DNA of 64,000 nt from Tragulus kanchil. Taxonomy: Eukaryota > Chordata > Mammalia > Artiodactyla > Tragulidae. Positions 45,353 to 56,372 of this stretch are shown piece after piece; within the stretch, counting starts at the first letter, position 1; every line of letters begins with the position of its first letter. The notes under the pieces were generated by a model. That model had not been told where the DNA came from, searched no databases, and saw only the letters and a list, made by a program, of their open reading frames with translations. The stretch spans positions 19,609,471 to 19,673,470 of the forward strand of contig JAIOJX010000027.1 in NCBI GenBank assembly GCA_022376925.1, read 5' to 3'. The position numbers and the translations under genes are program-made.

Positions 45353-45800
45353 TCCAGTCTCTAAGTTGTATCCAACTCTTTGTGACCCCATGGGCTGCAG
45401 CTCACCAGCCTCAGCTGTCCTTCACTATCTCTGGAAGTTTCCTCAAACTCATGTCCATTGAGTCAATGATGCTATCTAACCACTCATCCTCTGTTGCCAC
45501 CTTCACCTCCTGCCCTCAATATTTCCCAGCATCAGAGAAAAATCCAATGAATCCGCTCTTCACATCAGGTGGCAAAAGTATTGGAGCTTCAGCTTTAGCA
45601 TCAGCCCTTCCAGTGAATGTTCAGGACTGATTTCCTAGAGGGTTGGCTGGCTGGATCTCCTTGCTGTCCAGAGGGCCCTCAAGAGTCTTCTCCGGCTCCA
45701 CGATTTGAAAGCATCAGTTCTTCAGAGCTCAGTCTTCTTGATGGTCCAACTCTCCATGCAAGACTACTGCAAAAACCATAGCTTTGACTACATGGACCTA
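45353..45800 (-). mobile_element. BovB LINE 3' end (antisense)
   Basis: It reads actctttgtgaccccatggg, cctcaaactcatgtccattg, agtcaatgatgctatctaac, ggctggatctccttgctgtc, agtcttcttgatggtccaac. The duplicate is at 46431-46878. Confidence 0.9.
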
Positions 45801-46110
45801 TTCTGTAGTCATTTTAAATATAAAATCAAGTAAATTCACTTTGACGAGCATTATAAAGTGGTTTATTATGTGATCAGTGTGGTTCTAGTCCTATTATCCA
45901 TTTGATTAATATAACATTGGAACATAAACCCTGCCTTTAAATTCTTACTGTCTAGAAGGAAAGAGAAAATGGCTGTGTGTCAAGTATTTATAAGCATAAA
46001 GAAAGCAGAAGTGCTATACCACAGGTCATACTACATATAATACTTCAGCATGAACAGAACTATGCATAATAGTTATAAAAGGCAATTTGTCAGGAAAGCT
46101 CTTTTAAACA

Positions 46111-46218
46111 GTTTTTTTTTTTCCAATTTTTTAGCCATGGCACATGGGATCTTTTTCCCTGACGAGGGATTTAACTCATGCCCACTGCATTAGGCACACA
46201 GAGTTAACCACTGGACCA
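46111..46218 (-). mobile_element. tRNA-derived SINE (antisense)
   Basis: It has a T-run, ttagccatggcacatgggat, gacgagggatttaactcatg and taaccactggacca. The first copy is cut off at 46218. The complete version lies at 47191-47316. Confidence 0.7.
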
Positions 46219-46430
46219 AACTAAAAGAAAAGTTTCATTATGGGAAGAAAAACATGAATCCAGGTGCTCTGCAGTGAGAGGCTACTGCAATGGGAGGCCC
46301 ACACAGGCCAAAGAATAAAAAAGACGGATGAAAATGAATATAAATAAAGGAGGCATTATGGGGAAAAGAAAAACATAATAGTTGTGAACCAAGTAAGAGA
46401 AGGACAGACCGAAAGCTTATTCTATTGTTT

Positions 46431-46878
46431 TCCAGTCTCTAAGTTGTATCCAACTCTTTGTGACCCCATGGGCTGCAGCTCACCAGCCTCAGCTGTCCTT
46501 CACTATCTCTGGAAGTTTCCTCAAACTCATGTCCATTGAGTCAATGATGCTATCTAACCACTCATCCTCTGTTGCCACCTTCACCTCCTGCCCTCAATAT
46601 TTCCCAGCATCAGAGAAAAATCCAATGAATCCGCTCTTCACATCAGGTGGCAAAAGTATTGGAGCTTCAGCTTTAGCATCAGCCCTTCCAGTGAATGTTC
46701 AGGACTGATTTCCTAGAGGGTTGGCTGGCTGGATCTCCTTGCTGTCCAGAGGGCCCTCAAGAGTCTTCTCCGGCTCCACGATTTGAAAGCATCAGTTCTT
46801 CAGAGCTCAGTCTTCTTGATGGTCCAACTCTCCATGCAAGACTACTGCAAAAACCATAGCTTTGACTACATGGACCTA
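46431..46878 (-). mobile_element. BovB LINE 3' end (antisense), duplicate copy
   Basis: This is the duplication 13 copy of 45353-45800. Confidence 0.9.
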
Positions 46879-47190
46879 TTCTGTAGTCATTTTAAATATA
46901 AAATCAAGTAAATTCACTTTGACGAGCATTATAAAGTGGTTTATTATGTGATCAGTGTGGTTCTAGTCCTATTATCCATTTGATTAATATAACATTGGAA
47001 CATAAACCCTGCCTTTAAATTCTTACTGTCTAGAAGGAAAGAGAAAATGGCTGTGTGTCAAGTATTTATAAGCATAAAGAAAGCAGAAGTGCTATACCAC
47101 AGGTCATACTACATATAATACTTCAGCATGAACAGAACTATGCATAATAGTTATAAAAGGCAATTTGTCAGGGAAAGCTCTTTTTAAACA

Positions 47191-47316
47191 GTTTTTTTTT
47201 TTTTTTCCAATTTTTTTAGCCATGGCACATGGGATCTTTTTTCCCTGACGAGGGATTTAACTCATGCCCACTGCATTAGGCACACAGAGTTAACCACTGG
47301 ACCACTAGAAAAGTCC
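47191..47316 (-). mobile_element. tRNA-derived SINE (antisense)
   Basis: This is the complete form of the element at 46111-46218. It ends with ccactagaaaagtcct at the complemented head. Confidence 0.7.
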
Positions 47317-47460
47317 TCAGGGAACACTTTTTGAAGCAGTTAAGTGTTGAATCAGAGTGCAAATGAAACAATGGATATAGACTAAAGACACTGGCCCAGG
47401 TAAGAAAATCAGTTCAGGAGAGTGAACCCCATGAGTAATATAAAGCAAACCAAGAACTCA

Positions 47461-47626
47461 AGGGACTTTCCTGGCAGTCCAGTGGTTAGGACTTTGCCTT
47501 CCTGTGCAGCCTGGTAAGGGCTCAATCCCTGGTCAGGGAACTAAGATCCCATGTGCCTTGGGGCTGGAAAACCAAAGCAATATTGTAACAAATTAATGGT
47601 CCACATAAAAAAAAAAAAAAAAAAAA
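47461..47626 (+). mobile_element. tRNA-derived SINE (CHR-1 type)
   Basis: The head agggactttcctggcagtcc is followed by gctcaatccctggtcaggga, actaagatcccatgtgcc, and an A-run at about 47607-47626. Confidence 0.8.
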
Positions 47627-47966
47627 GTGACTTGACTTGACTTGGTGCTGCAAATAGGACTTAGAAACGTCCTGATGAGATCTTACTGGTCATGTCCCTC
47701 CAGCTTGGCCAAACCTCTACCATACATATGAAAGTCGAAACCAGAGGAACTAGCTATGGGCTTCAGCTATGGAGAAATAGTATGAGAGAGACCCTGCCAT
47801 GGGGACAAACCTGGCATTTATACACAGTTACCATCAAATGAATTAATGGCACAAGTCAGCATCGATTTTTTTCTGACCTAACAGGTCATACGCTTGAACT
47901 GAGGGCTGCACCAGTCAACTGCAGACTGACTTAAGAAAACCTGTTCCTGAGAGCTGGTGGCGGTGG
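47627..47966. other. Apparently unique non-coding sequence
   Basis: No repeat or gene was recognised. Confidence 0.4.
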
Positions 47967-48161
47967 TGCTCCCTCAGCTGTGCCCAACTCCTTTGTGACC
48001 CCATGGCCTGTAGCTACCAGGGTCCTCTGTCCACGGGATTCTTAGACAAGAATACCAGAGTTGGTTAGCATTTCATCCTCCAGGGGATCTTCTCCACCCA
48101 GGGATCGAACCCACACCTCCTGCACTGCAGACGGACTTTACCACTGACCCACCAAGGGAAA
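47967..48161 (-). mobile_element. Bov-tA SINE (antisense)
   Basis: It reads ctcagctgtgcccaactcct, ttgtgaccccatggcctgta, catcctccaggggatcttct, gggatcgaacccacacctcc and ends near 48161. Confidence 0.88.
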
Positions 48162-48397
48162 CGACAAAGAAATAGATACACACTAATCAAGAATGTCTGA
48201 TAAAAATTTGGGGTGCATGAATTGTGGACACTTTAAATGAAGAAACTAATGTAAAGTATCACAGTTTTAACAGATTACATGCTTAAGTAATGCTTTAGTA
48301 TATATGGCATAGAATAATATGTATTCTTATAAATAAGCTAAATCTTTTCATTTTTATTATTGGTACAGAAAATATTTTTACTGTATAATCTGTACAC

Positions 48398-48444
48398 TAC
48401 ACTTTTTTTTAAAATTTTATTGGAGTAAGTATAGTTGATTTTCA
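48398..48444 (-). mobile_element. Short L1-type 3' fragment
   Basis: The wording aaaattttattggagtaagt and atagttgattttcaaa resembles the same L1-type tail motif as 3545-3610, directly before the BovB end at 48445. Confidence 0.4.
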
Positions 48445-48790
48445 AATTGTGGTGCTGGAAAAGACTCTTGAGAGTCCCTTGGACTCCAAGGAGATCAAAC
48501 CAGCCAATCCTAAAGCAATCAACCCTAAATACTCATTAGAAGGGCTGCTGCTGACGCTGAGGCTCCAATACTTCGGTCACATGATGTGGAGAAGCAACTC
48601 ATTGGGAAAGACCCTGATGCTGGGAAAGATTGAAGGCAAAAGGAGAAGAGGGTTACAGACGATGAGATGGTTAGATAGCATCACCAATTCAATGGACATA
48701 AATTTGAGCAAATTCTGGGAGATAGTGGGAGACTGGAGTGTTGCAGCCCACCAGCTCGCAAAGAGTTGAAAGCGACTGAACAACAACAAT
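48445..48790 (+). mobile_element. BovB LINE 3' end (sense) with open ORF2 tail
   Basis: The plus-strand frame 48449-48769 is open for 106 codons. It carries the BovB ORF2 C-terminal wording: KTLESPLDSKEI, YSLEGLLLTLRLQYFGHMM, LMLGKIEGKRRRG, MRWLDSITNSMDINLSKFWE. Endonuclease and reverse-transcriptase domains are absent, so no activity is expected. It ends gaaagcgactgaacaacaac. Confidence 0.95.
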
Positions 48791-50229
48791 AGCTGAGTTA
48801 AAATGCAGTATTAGTTTCAGATGTTACAGATGTATATACAATAGCTTTCTGAGATGCTCTTCCAGCGTTATAATCCTCAAAGTCAGCTTAGATGTTTCAA
48901 CTCTCACTCCGGGAGCAATTAGGAAGAGAGCAAACAAAACCTTCAGTTTTCAGGAAACAATTTCTGGTCTGTGCCATTTGCAAACACAGAGGCAACAAAA
49001 CTGAATCTTACAGAGATCAGACTGGGGGTGTCGGGTGAGAGGTGGACACAGGACCAGGAAAAAGGCAGTCTGAGTATGAAACCCCCTGCAGTTGGTCAGA
49101 TTCAATTGCTAAGTCTCAGGAAACCCTGAGCTATTTCTCCTGGAAATTAAAGTGAGATTTGAAACTAATGAGGGGCCCAGGTATAGAAGCTGTTGGATAG
49201 CATGTGCAGCTAATTATTTCGCCCAGAGGAGCCAAAGGGACCTTGGGACATTTCCATTGAGCCTATAAACCAGGGAAATTAATCCTAAAAGCTTGAAGGG
49301 AAAAAAAAATTAGAACACCAGCATAAAAGGACAGACATTAACTCTGCTGATAATTTCTCCTCTTCTTTCTGGGAGGTTACATTTAGGCCAGGTGGAAATT
49401 TTCAGTTCCAATTAAGGCCAGAAACAAAAGGACTTCTCCAAGCTGGGCCAGAACCAGACTGCTCTAAATATTTTCATAGACAAATTCAATGCTTGTATGG
49501 AATGGAAATCCATAGGGAACTTCTTTCCTGAGGAGCCGAAGAAAGTCAGCACATGTTATCGGGACTTGTGCCGTCCAGTCAGTCAGGTAAGTGAGGCTGG
49601 GCATCCCTAAGGAACAGAGGCCTGTTACCAGGACAACAGTGGGTATGGGGGAGTTTGTGGGGCCAGAAGATAAAATACGAAAAGGAACAGGAAAGTCAGT
49701 TTCATTATCAGAGTCCCAAGTCAGGCAGTATCTACAATAATATCCCTTTAACAGTATAAAAATAATTATCTTGGCCAGCTGTCCCCAAGTCAGGTTGGCT
49801 CTTAGCATCGCCAGCAGGACTCAAACATGAAGCCAAGCAGCAGAAGCTCTGGGCTCCAGCCCCTGGCTGGCTAACCCAGGGCGTCTTTCACGTTTCCCTG
49901 ATAATACTGAGGAGCAACCAGTGTTTTGAAATGTTTACCTAAGTGATAAAGCATCAAACATCTGGGGATATAATAAAACTTGAAAGATGAAATCCTTCCA
50001 GATAATCACTGACATATATAAAATCCCAGGTCTAAAGGACTAGACAAAGACAGAGCCCGCATACGTTACATTCTCATAAATACTTAGCAAATATAATTTT
50101 AAGTAAAAATTAACATACTACATACCCCACGCTGTTAAGGGAAACCGATATACATATAGCTGAGGTAAAAAAAAAAAGCCATCAGCAATGACTACCCACC
50201 ATTACCATCATCATTATAATCAGCAGTAT
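48791..50229. other. Long apparently unique non-coding stretch
   Basis: No repeat family was recognised. A minus-strand frame with a real ATG start at 49808 runs to 49464 (114 codons) and shows wording such as TVVLVTGLCSLGMPSL. I do not recognise a family, and one frame of this length is expected by chance. Confidence 0.4.
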
Positions 50230-50410
50230 CCTTGCCATGAACTTTCTAGGGCAGCGTAAGCCAGTATGTTCTCTAAAAAGCCCAGGAGTGACTATTTCAG
50301 TCACTGTCTTACTCAGTTCTCCTACTGGATCACAAAGGCAGCCACAGACAGCGCATAAATTAACACTGTCTGTGCCTGTGTTCCAATAAAACTTTATTCA
50401 CAGCATCTGT
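50230..50410 (+). mobile_element. Ancient mammalian repeat fragment
   Basis: The segment atcacaaaggcagccacaga, cagcgcataaattaacactg, tctgtgcctgtgttccaata, aaactttattcacagcatct matches the old repeat seen at 27302-27430 ('gcagccatagacaatacgt ... gttccaataaaactttatt'). The family name is not certain. Confidence 0.55.
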
Positions 50411-50965
50411 GATTTTAATTCAATTTAATTTTCACGTGCCATAAACTATCACATCTCTTTTCAACTCCATACAATAATTCTTATCTTGTTGGCCATACCA
50501 AAAACAAACAAAAAAATGGCTGTGGAAATTACAATACTGTTAACTACAGACCCTCTGTTGTACAAAAGATCTCTAAAATATATTTATCCTGGGTGCCAGA
50601 AATTCTGTATCAGTTGAACCACTTTGCTTAAATATCTATTAAAAGGGGCAGCACACACATCTGGTGTTCTTATCATCATGATACAACCACCGAAAACAGC
50701 AAGAACCCCGAACAGAGGGGGGACACAAGGAAATGTCTGGAAGGAAGGAATGTATCTCTCACCTTGATCGTGGCGATGGTGTGTGCGTGTGTCCAACCCT
50801 GTCGTACTGTCCACAGGCAGACCCTGAAGAGACCACGGGCTCAGCTCCAGGACACTGCAATAAAGCAAATACAAAAACAATGGGAGTCACGGGCATTTTT
50901 TTGTTTCCCAGCGCATATCAACATGATGTTGAGATTATGCTTCTTGTTGTTTTAATTATCATTTA

Positions 50966-51146
50966 GCCGCTAAGTCATAACCAACTCTTTTGCAACCCCA
51001 CAGACTATAGCCCACCAGGGCCCTCTGTCCATGGGATTTTTCCAGGCAAGAAGACTGGAGTGGGTGGCCATTTCCTTCTCCAGGGGATCTTCCTGACCCA
51101 GAGATGGATCCTGCATCTCCTGCGTTAGTAGCTGGACTCTTTACCA
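50966..51146 (-). mobile_element. Bov-tA SINE (antisense)
   Basis: It reads gccgctaagtcataaccaac, ttgcaaccccacagactata, gcccaccagggccctctgtc, gtggccatttccttctccag. The complemented head is missing after about 51146. The duplicate is at 52100-52280. Confidence 0.88.
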
Positions 51147-51483
51147 TATGCTGTAGCCTTGTATTAAGTGTGCAATAACATTGTATCTATAAAAATGATA
51201 CGTAAAAAAAAAAAAAAAATGATACGTATGCCTTCATTAAGAAATACTTTATTGATCAAACATGCTAACCAGCATCTGAGCCTTCAGGGAGTTGGCTTTT
51301 TTTTTTTTTTTTTTTTTTGCTGGTGGAGTTTTCACAATATTGTGAAAATTACCAAAAAAAGGACCCAGAGAAAGGAAGTGAGCAAATGCTGTTGGAAAAA
51401 TGGCAGCAAGAGACTTGCTTGACTTGAGGTAGCTACAGATCTTCTTTTTTAAGAAATATAAAAAGTCCATTTTTCATAAGATC

Positions 51484-51540
51484 GTTTTTATTTTATTTTT
51501 CTGGCCACACCACCAGGGACCGAACCCGAGCCCGCTGCCT
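51484..51540 (-). mobile_element. SINE fragment (antisense), cut at the junction
   Basis: It reads tttttctggccacaccacca, gggaccgaacccgagcccgc and is cut off at 51540 by the duplication 14 join. The complete version is at 52618-52716. Confidence 0.7.
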
Positions 51541-52099
51541 ATAGGTCTTTAGTTCAATTTAATTTTCACGTGCCATAAACTATCACATCTCTTTTCAACT
51601 CCATACAATAATTCTTATCTTGTTGGCCATACCAAAAACAAACAAAAAAATGGCTGTGGAAATTACAATACTGTTAACTACAGACCCTCTGTTGTACAAA
51701 AGATCTCTAAAATATATTTATCCTGGGTGCCAGAAATTCTGTATCAGTTGAACCACTTTGCTTAAATATCTATTAAAAGGGGCAGCACACACATCTGGTG
51801 TTCTTATCATCATGATACAACCACCGAAAACAGCAAGAACCCCGAACAGAGGGGGGACACAAGGAAATGTCTGGAAGGAAGGAATGTATCTCTCACCTTG
51901 ATCGTGGCGATGGTGTGTGCGTGTGTCCAACCCTGTCGTACTGTCCACAGGCAGACCCTGAAGAGACCACGGGCTCAGCTCCAGGACACTGCAATAAAGC
52001 AAATACAAAAACAATGGGAGTCACGGGCATTTTTTTGTTTCCCAGCGCATATCAACATGATGTTGAGATTATGCTTCTTGTTGTTTTAATTATCATTTA

Positions 52100-52280
52100 G
52101 CCGCTAAGTCATAACCAACTCTTTTGCAACCCCACAGACTATAGCCCACCAGGGCCCTCTGTCCATGGGATTTTTCCAGGCAAGAAGACTGGAGTGGGTG
52201 GCCATTTCCTTCTCCAGGGGATCTTCCTGACCCAGAGATGGATCCTGCATCTCCTGCGTTAGTAGCTGGACTCTTTACCA
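52100..52280 (-). mobile_element. Bov-tA SINE (antisense), duplicate copy
   Basis: This is the duplication 14 copy of 50966-51146. Confidence 0.88.
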
Positions 52281-52617
52281 TATGCTGTAGCCTTGTATTA
52301 AGTGTGCAATAACATTGTATCTATAAAAATGATACGTATGAAAAAAAAAAAAATGATACGTATGCCTTCATTAAGAAATACTTTATTGATCAAACATGCT
52401 AACCAGCATCTGAGCCTTCAGGGAGTTGGCTTTTTTTTTTTTTTTTTTTTTTTGCTGGTGGAGTTTTCACAATATTGTGAAAATTACCAAAAAAAGGACC
52501 CAGAGAAAGGAAGTGAGCAAATGCTGTTGGAAAAATGGCAGCAAGAGACTTGCTTGACTTGAGGTAGCTACAGATCTTCTTTTTTAAGAAATATAAAAAG
52601 TCCATTTTTCATAAGAT

Positions 52618-52716
52618 CGTTTTTATTTTATTTTTCTGGCCACACCACCAGGGACCGAACCCGAGCCCGCTGCCTTGGAAGCACAGTCTTACGACTAGAC
52701 CGTCAGAGAGGTCTGC
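52618..52716 (-). mobile_element. tRNA-derived SINE (antisense)
   Basis: It reads gccacaccaccagggaccga, acccgagcccgctgccttgg, agtcttacgactagaccgtc and ends at agagaggtct. It is the complete form of the element at 51484-51540. Confidence 0.72.
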
Positions 52717-52849
52717 TACAGAGCTTCAGTTTGTGAAAAACGAAGTATCAGTGCAGCACTATGAGGTGAAGATCAGTAAAGCGAGCTGAAAAATGTGCTG
52801 GTTTTTGCATGTCAGTTATCCACTCTCCCCCGCCCACACATACACAAGT

Positions 52850-52925
52850 TGTTAAAAAAAACAGAGGCAGTGGACCCAGTCTGGCCCACAGTCTTCACTG
52901 TACAGGCCACTGGTTTAGAATCTAA
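52850..52925 (+). mobile_element. Ancient mammalian repeat end
   Basis: The wording aacagaggcagtggacccag, tctggcccacagtcttcact resembles the terminal part of the family noted at 27302 and 50230 ('caggcagtgggccggatttggcccacgggc'). Confidence 0.4.
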
Positions 52926-53682
52926 CCACTGACTCATGGAGCAGCCTGCAAAAAAATGATGGCACGCTGGAATCTGGCATCTGGGGGAGGCTGATTCCCA
53001 ACTGGGCGTGTGCACATTAGAGATGCACCTGCCATTTAGAAGGGAAACCTTGCCATCTTTAAAGGATTTTCCTAACCTCTGATGCAAAGATTTGATTTTC
53101 AGAAGGATGTAAATCTCAGCTTTGCCTGCCAGTAAATTCGTGTACATCATGTTAGCAGCAGGCTTGTATTAAACATTTCAGTAAAGATTGGATTGGAAGA
53201 TGAAATTGTTTACATACGTTCCAGCCACAGAGGGAACTGTCCCTCCATTCTCCCTGCCTGGGCGCTGCGGCAGACGGGCACCCATCTGAAAGGGGGGTGA
53301 GATGCTGATGCGTCGTCCTTGAGGAGGCAGGGCAGCTGCTCTCCATGGGGCCTGTGTCCTTAACAACTGCCGGACTCTCCTGGAAGAAGTCTTCCTAGAT
53401 TCGCTCTAACTGGAAGATGCGGAATGGGTGTCTTGGCCTGTAATTTTCCTACCCACAAAAATCACCCACTATTTTGCTATTTTGATTCAAATCAGTCAAG
53501 TGGCAATGGATTATGGGCCTCGTATTTTTTGCAAGAGATTTTTGAACTGGGGAGAGACCAACCGTGGTTCTGAGTCTGGTTCCTAAGGAACACAGTTCTC
53601 TTTTGGCTCCGAAATTCAGATCCAGAGACGACGCAGGAGGCACTGGGCTCGGTAGCCTCCCCTGCTCCCGTTCTCCCTGCCA
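52926..53682. other. Apparently unique non-coding sequence
   Basis: No repeat family or gene was recognised. Confidence 0.4.
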
Positions 53683-53799
53683 CGAACCAGGAGCTGCCCA
53701 GCCGACTCCAGTAAGCAAACGGTCTGCAGAACAAATGTTTTTGTGGGAAAAAAAACCACCACCACGGGTGCCAAGTGAAGTGGCTGCGGAGGGTGATGC

Positions 53800-54528
53800 T
53801 GTTCAACGGCATGATTCATTAAGTCTCGTCCGAGTGTCAGATGTTCACCATTCGATGCCATTGCCTCCAATTTAAATCATTTTTAAAGAAGTGCCGGAAA
53901 AGCTGCTGAAAGGCACCTCATTCTGTTCCTGCACTTGAAAAACACTGTCTGCCTGTGTGCTGTGGCAACACTTTGCATTTTGGCCAGACACCCTGTGTGG
54001 AGCGGTACCGGAGCTGGAGCTTTCTCTCTCTCTTTTTTTTATGCTTTTGCAAGTTTGTACAGTCCACCAGAGACAGGAAGAGAACATAGTATTTCCACCA
54101 GCTAGAGTCCCTCCTGATGGCATCTGTGAAATTAAAAGAAAGCGCAAAAGGGAACTGCCCCTCTGTAGGGAGAAGCTGCGGCTCACCCGCCCCCAAGTCC
54201 ACAAGGGGCTGCCTCCGCACCGCGGATTCGGGGAGGGAGAGGGCTTGTCTGCCCTCAGTCCTTCTCCCCGAGAATTCTGCCCAGAGCCCCCAGGCCTTCG
54301 GGAGCCACCGACGGTGGTTCATCATCACCAGGTAGGACTGAGGCGAACCTTCCTATGGTGCCCTGGATTCCTGTCAGTACCCAGCGACGTCACGGGGATT
54401 CCAAACAGGCGGGGTCCTTGGTACCCTACCCCCAAATGTCTCAGAGGATCACCATGACCACTCCTGCCTCATGCAAAAAAGGACACATACCACACAGATG
54501 AGCCTTGAGGATGTGACTGTGGCTGTTG
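53800..54528 (+). other. Unique stretch with donor-like end, no exon proven
   Basis: This is one of the largest stretches without a recognised repeat. A 72-codon frame at 54117-54335 starts with ATG and its last coding-like part runs into atcaccaggtaggactg, a good donor-like sequence. No protein family was recognised, and the 3' side does not behave like an exon. Conserved non-coding DNA is an alternative. The copy is at 54905-55627. Confidence 0.25.
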
Positions 54529-54730
54529 TTTAGTCACTAAGTCGTGTCTGATGCTTTGTGACCCTATGGACCATAGCCTCCCAGGCTCCTCTGTCCTTGG
54601 AATTTCCCAGGCAAAAATACTAGAGTGGGCAGCCATGTCCTCCTCCAGGGAGCATTCCTGACCCGGAGATCAAAACTGCATAGCCTGTGTTGGCAGGTAG
54701 CTTCTTCACCACTGAGCCCCCAAGAAAGTC
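54529..54730 (-). mobile_element. Bov-tA SINE (antisense)
   Basis: It reads ggctgttgtttagtcactaa, tttgtgaccctatggaccat, ggcagccatgtcctcctcca, cccggagatcaaaactgca and ends near 54730. The duplicate is at 55628-55829. Confidence 0.88.
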
Positions 54731-55627
54731 ATGATGTTAAGTGCAGTAAGCCAGTCACCAAAGGAAGAACATGCGCCCCTCTCCCGACGAACCAGGAGCT
54801 GCCCAGCCGACTCCAGTAAGCAAACGGTCTGCAGAACAAATGTTTTTGTGGGAAAAAAAACCACCACCACGGGTGCCAAGTGAAGTGGCTGCGGAGGGTG
54901 ATGCTGTTCAACGGCATGATTCATTAAGTCTCGTCCGAGTGTCAGATGTTCACCATTCGATGCCATTGCCTCCAATTTAAATCATTTTTAAAGAAGTGCC
55001 GGAAAAGCTGCTGAAAGGCACCTCATTCTGTTCCTGCACTTGAAAAACACTGTCTGCCTGTGTGCTGTGGCAACACTTTGCATTTTGGCCAGACACCCTG
55101 TGTGGAGCGGGACCGGAGCTGGAGCTTTCTCTTTTTTTTATGCTTTTGCAAGTTTGTACAGTCCACCAGAGACAGGAAGAGAACATAGTATTTCCACCAG
55201 CTAGAGTCCCTCCTGATGGCATCTGTGAAATTAAAAGAAAGCGCAAAAGGGAACTGCCCCTCTGTAGGGAGAAGCTGCGGCTCACCCGCCCCCAAGTCCA
55301 CAAGGGGCTGCCTCCGCACCGCGGATTCGGGGAGGGAGAGGGCTTGTCTGCCCTCAGTCCTTCTCCCCGAGAATTCTGCCCAGAGCCCCCAGGCCTTCGG
55401 GAGCCACCGACGGTGGTTCATCATCACCAGGTAGGACTGAGGCGAACCTTCCTATGGTGCCCTGGATTCCTGTCAGTACCCAGCGACGTCACGGGGATTC
55501 CAAACAGGCGGGGTCCTTGGTACCCTACCCCCAAATGTCTCAGAGGATCACCATGACCACTCCTGCCTCATGCAAAAAAGGACACATACCACACAGATGA
55601 GCCTTGAGGATGTGACTGTGGCTGTTG

Positions 55628-55829
55628 TTTAGTCACTAAGTCGTGTCTGATGCTTTGTGACCCTATGGACCATAGCCTCCCAGGCTCCTCTGTCCTTGGA
55701 ATTTCCCAGGCAAAAATACTAGAGTGGGCAGCCATGTCCTCCTCCAGGGAGCATTCCTGACCCGGAGATCAAAACTGCATAGCCTGTGTTGGCAGGTAGC
55801 TTCTTCACCACTGAGCCCCCAAGAAAGTC
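55628..55829 (-). mobile_element. Bov-tA SINE (antisense), duplicate copy
   Basis: This is the duplication 15 copy of 54529-54730. Confidence 0.88.
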
Positions 55830-56107
55830 ATGATGTTAAGTGCAGTAAGCCAGTCACCAAAGGAAGAACATGCGAGATTCCATACGACATATCTCAGTAG
55901 GGTCACTGGCACAGAGACAGCAGGGAGACGGGTGGTCACCAGGGGCTTGGAGCTGGGGGGATGAATGCTTACTGTTCACTGGGGAGGGAGCCACTGTTCT
56001 GAGATGAAGAGAGTCCTGGAGCTGGGTGGGGTGATACTTGCACACTGCAAGTGTGTTCAACGCCACCAAACCAGATGCTTTCAAATGGTTAAGATGGTAA
56101 GTTTAAA

Positions 56108-56147
56108 GATATATATATATATGCATACATATATATAGATATAGTTG
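56108..56147. repeat. TA-rich simple repeat
   Basis: A run of atatatatatat and variants at the border of the following SINE. Confidence 0.85.
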
Positions 56148-56372
56148 TCTATTTATTTAGCTACACCAGGTCTTAGCCACAGCATGCAAGATCTTCAATC
56201 CTCACTGCAGAATTCAAGGTCTTTTTTTTTTAAGTTGCAGCACGTGGGATCTTCCGTTAGGACATGTGAACTCTTAGCTGGGGCAAGTAAGTCTAGTTCT
56301 CCACCAGCGACTGAGCCCAGGCCGGCTGCGCTACAAGCTCAGTCCTAGCCACCGGACCACATGGAAGTCCCC
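56148..56372 (-). mobile_element. tRNA-derived SINE (antisense)
   Basis: It reads agctacaccaggtcttagcc, gcagcacgtgggatcttccg, gcgactgagcccaggccggc and ends at ggaccacatggaagtcccc. A T-run at 56221-56231 interrupts it. Confidence 0.75.

Larger units (their letters stand above)
43205..45410. repeat. Tandem direct duplication 12 (offset 1104)
   Basis: Copy A is 43205-44308 and copy B 44309-45410. The last bases of copy A (44290-44308) differ from copy B by changes such as gctgcaactcacaagcc against gctgcagctcaccagcc. Since duplication 11 overlaps it, 42116-42435 occurs three times in all (42116, 43205 and 44309). Confidence 0.95.
45183..47304. repeat. Tandem direct duplication 13 (offset 1078-1086)
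   Basis: Copy A is 45183-46218, filler 46219-46262, and copy B 46263-47304. Two bases are missing early in copy B (gagaggccact against gaggctact), and copy B has longer T-runs near 47192-47206. The filler (cattatgggaagaaaaacat) resembles a faulty version of 45277-45299, again a noisy end. Confidence 0.95.
50419..52676. repeat. Tandem direct duplication 14 (offset 1134)
   Basis: Copy A is 50419-51540, filler 51541-51552 (ataggtctttag), and copy B 51553-52676. The copies differ in A-run and T-run lengths (51197-51220 against 52333-52353; 51299-51317 against 52432-52453). Confidence 0.95.
53683..55874. repeat. Tandem direct duplication 15 (offset 1099-1105)
   Basis: Copy A is 53683-54775, filler 54776-54787, and copy B 54788-55874. 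Copy B has lost six bases of a TC-run (tttctctctctctttttttt near 54021 against tttctctttttttt near 55125). A single-base change (agcggtaccgg near 54001 against agcgggaccgg) is also seen. Confidence 0.95.
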
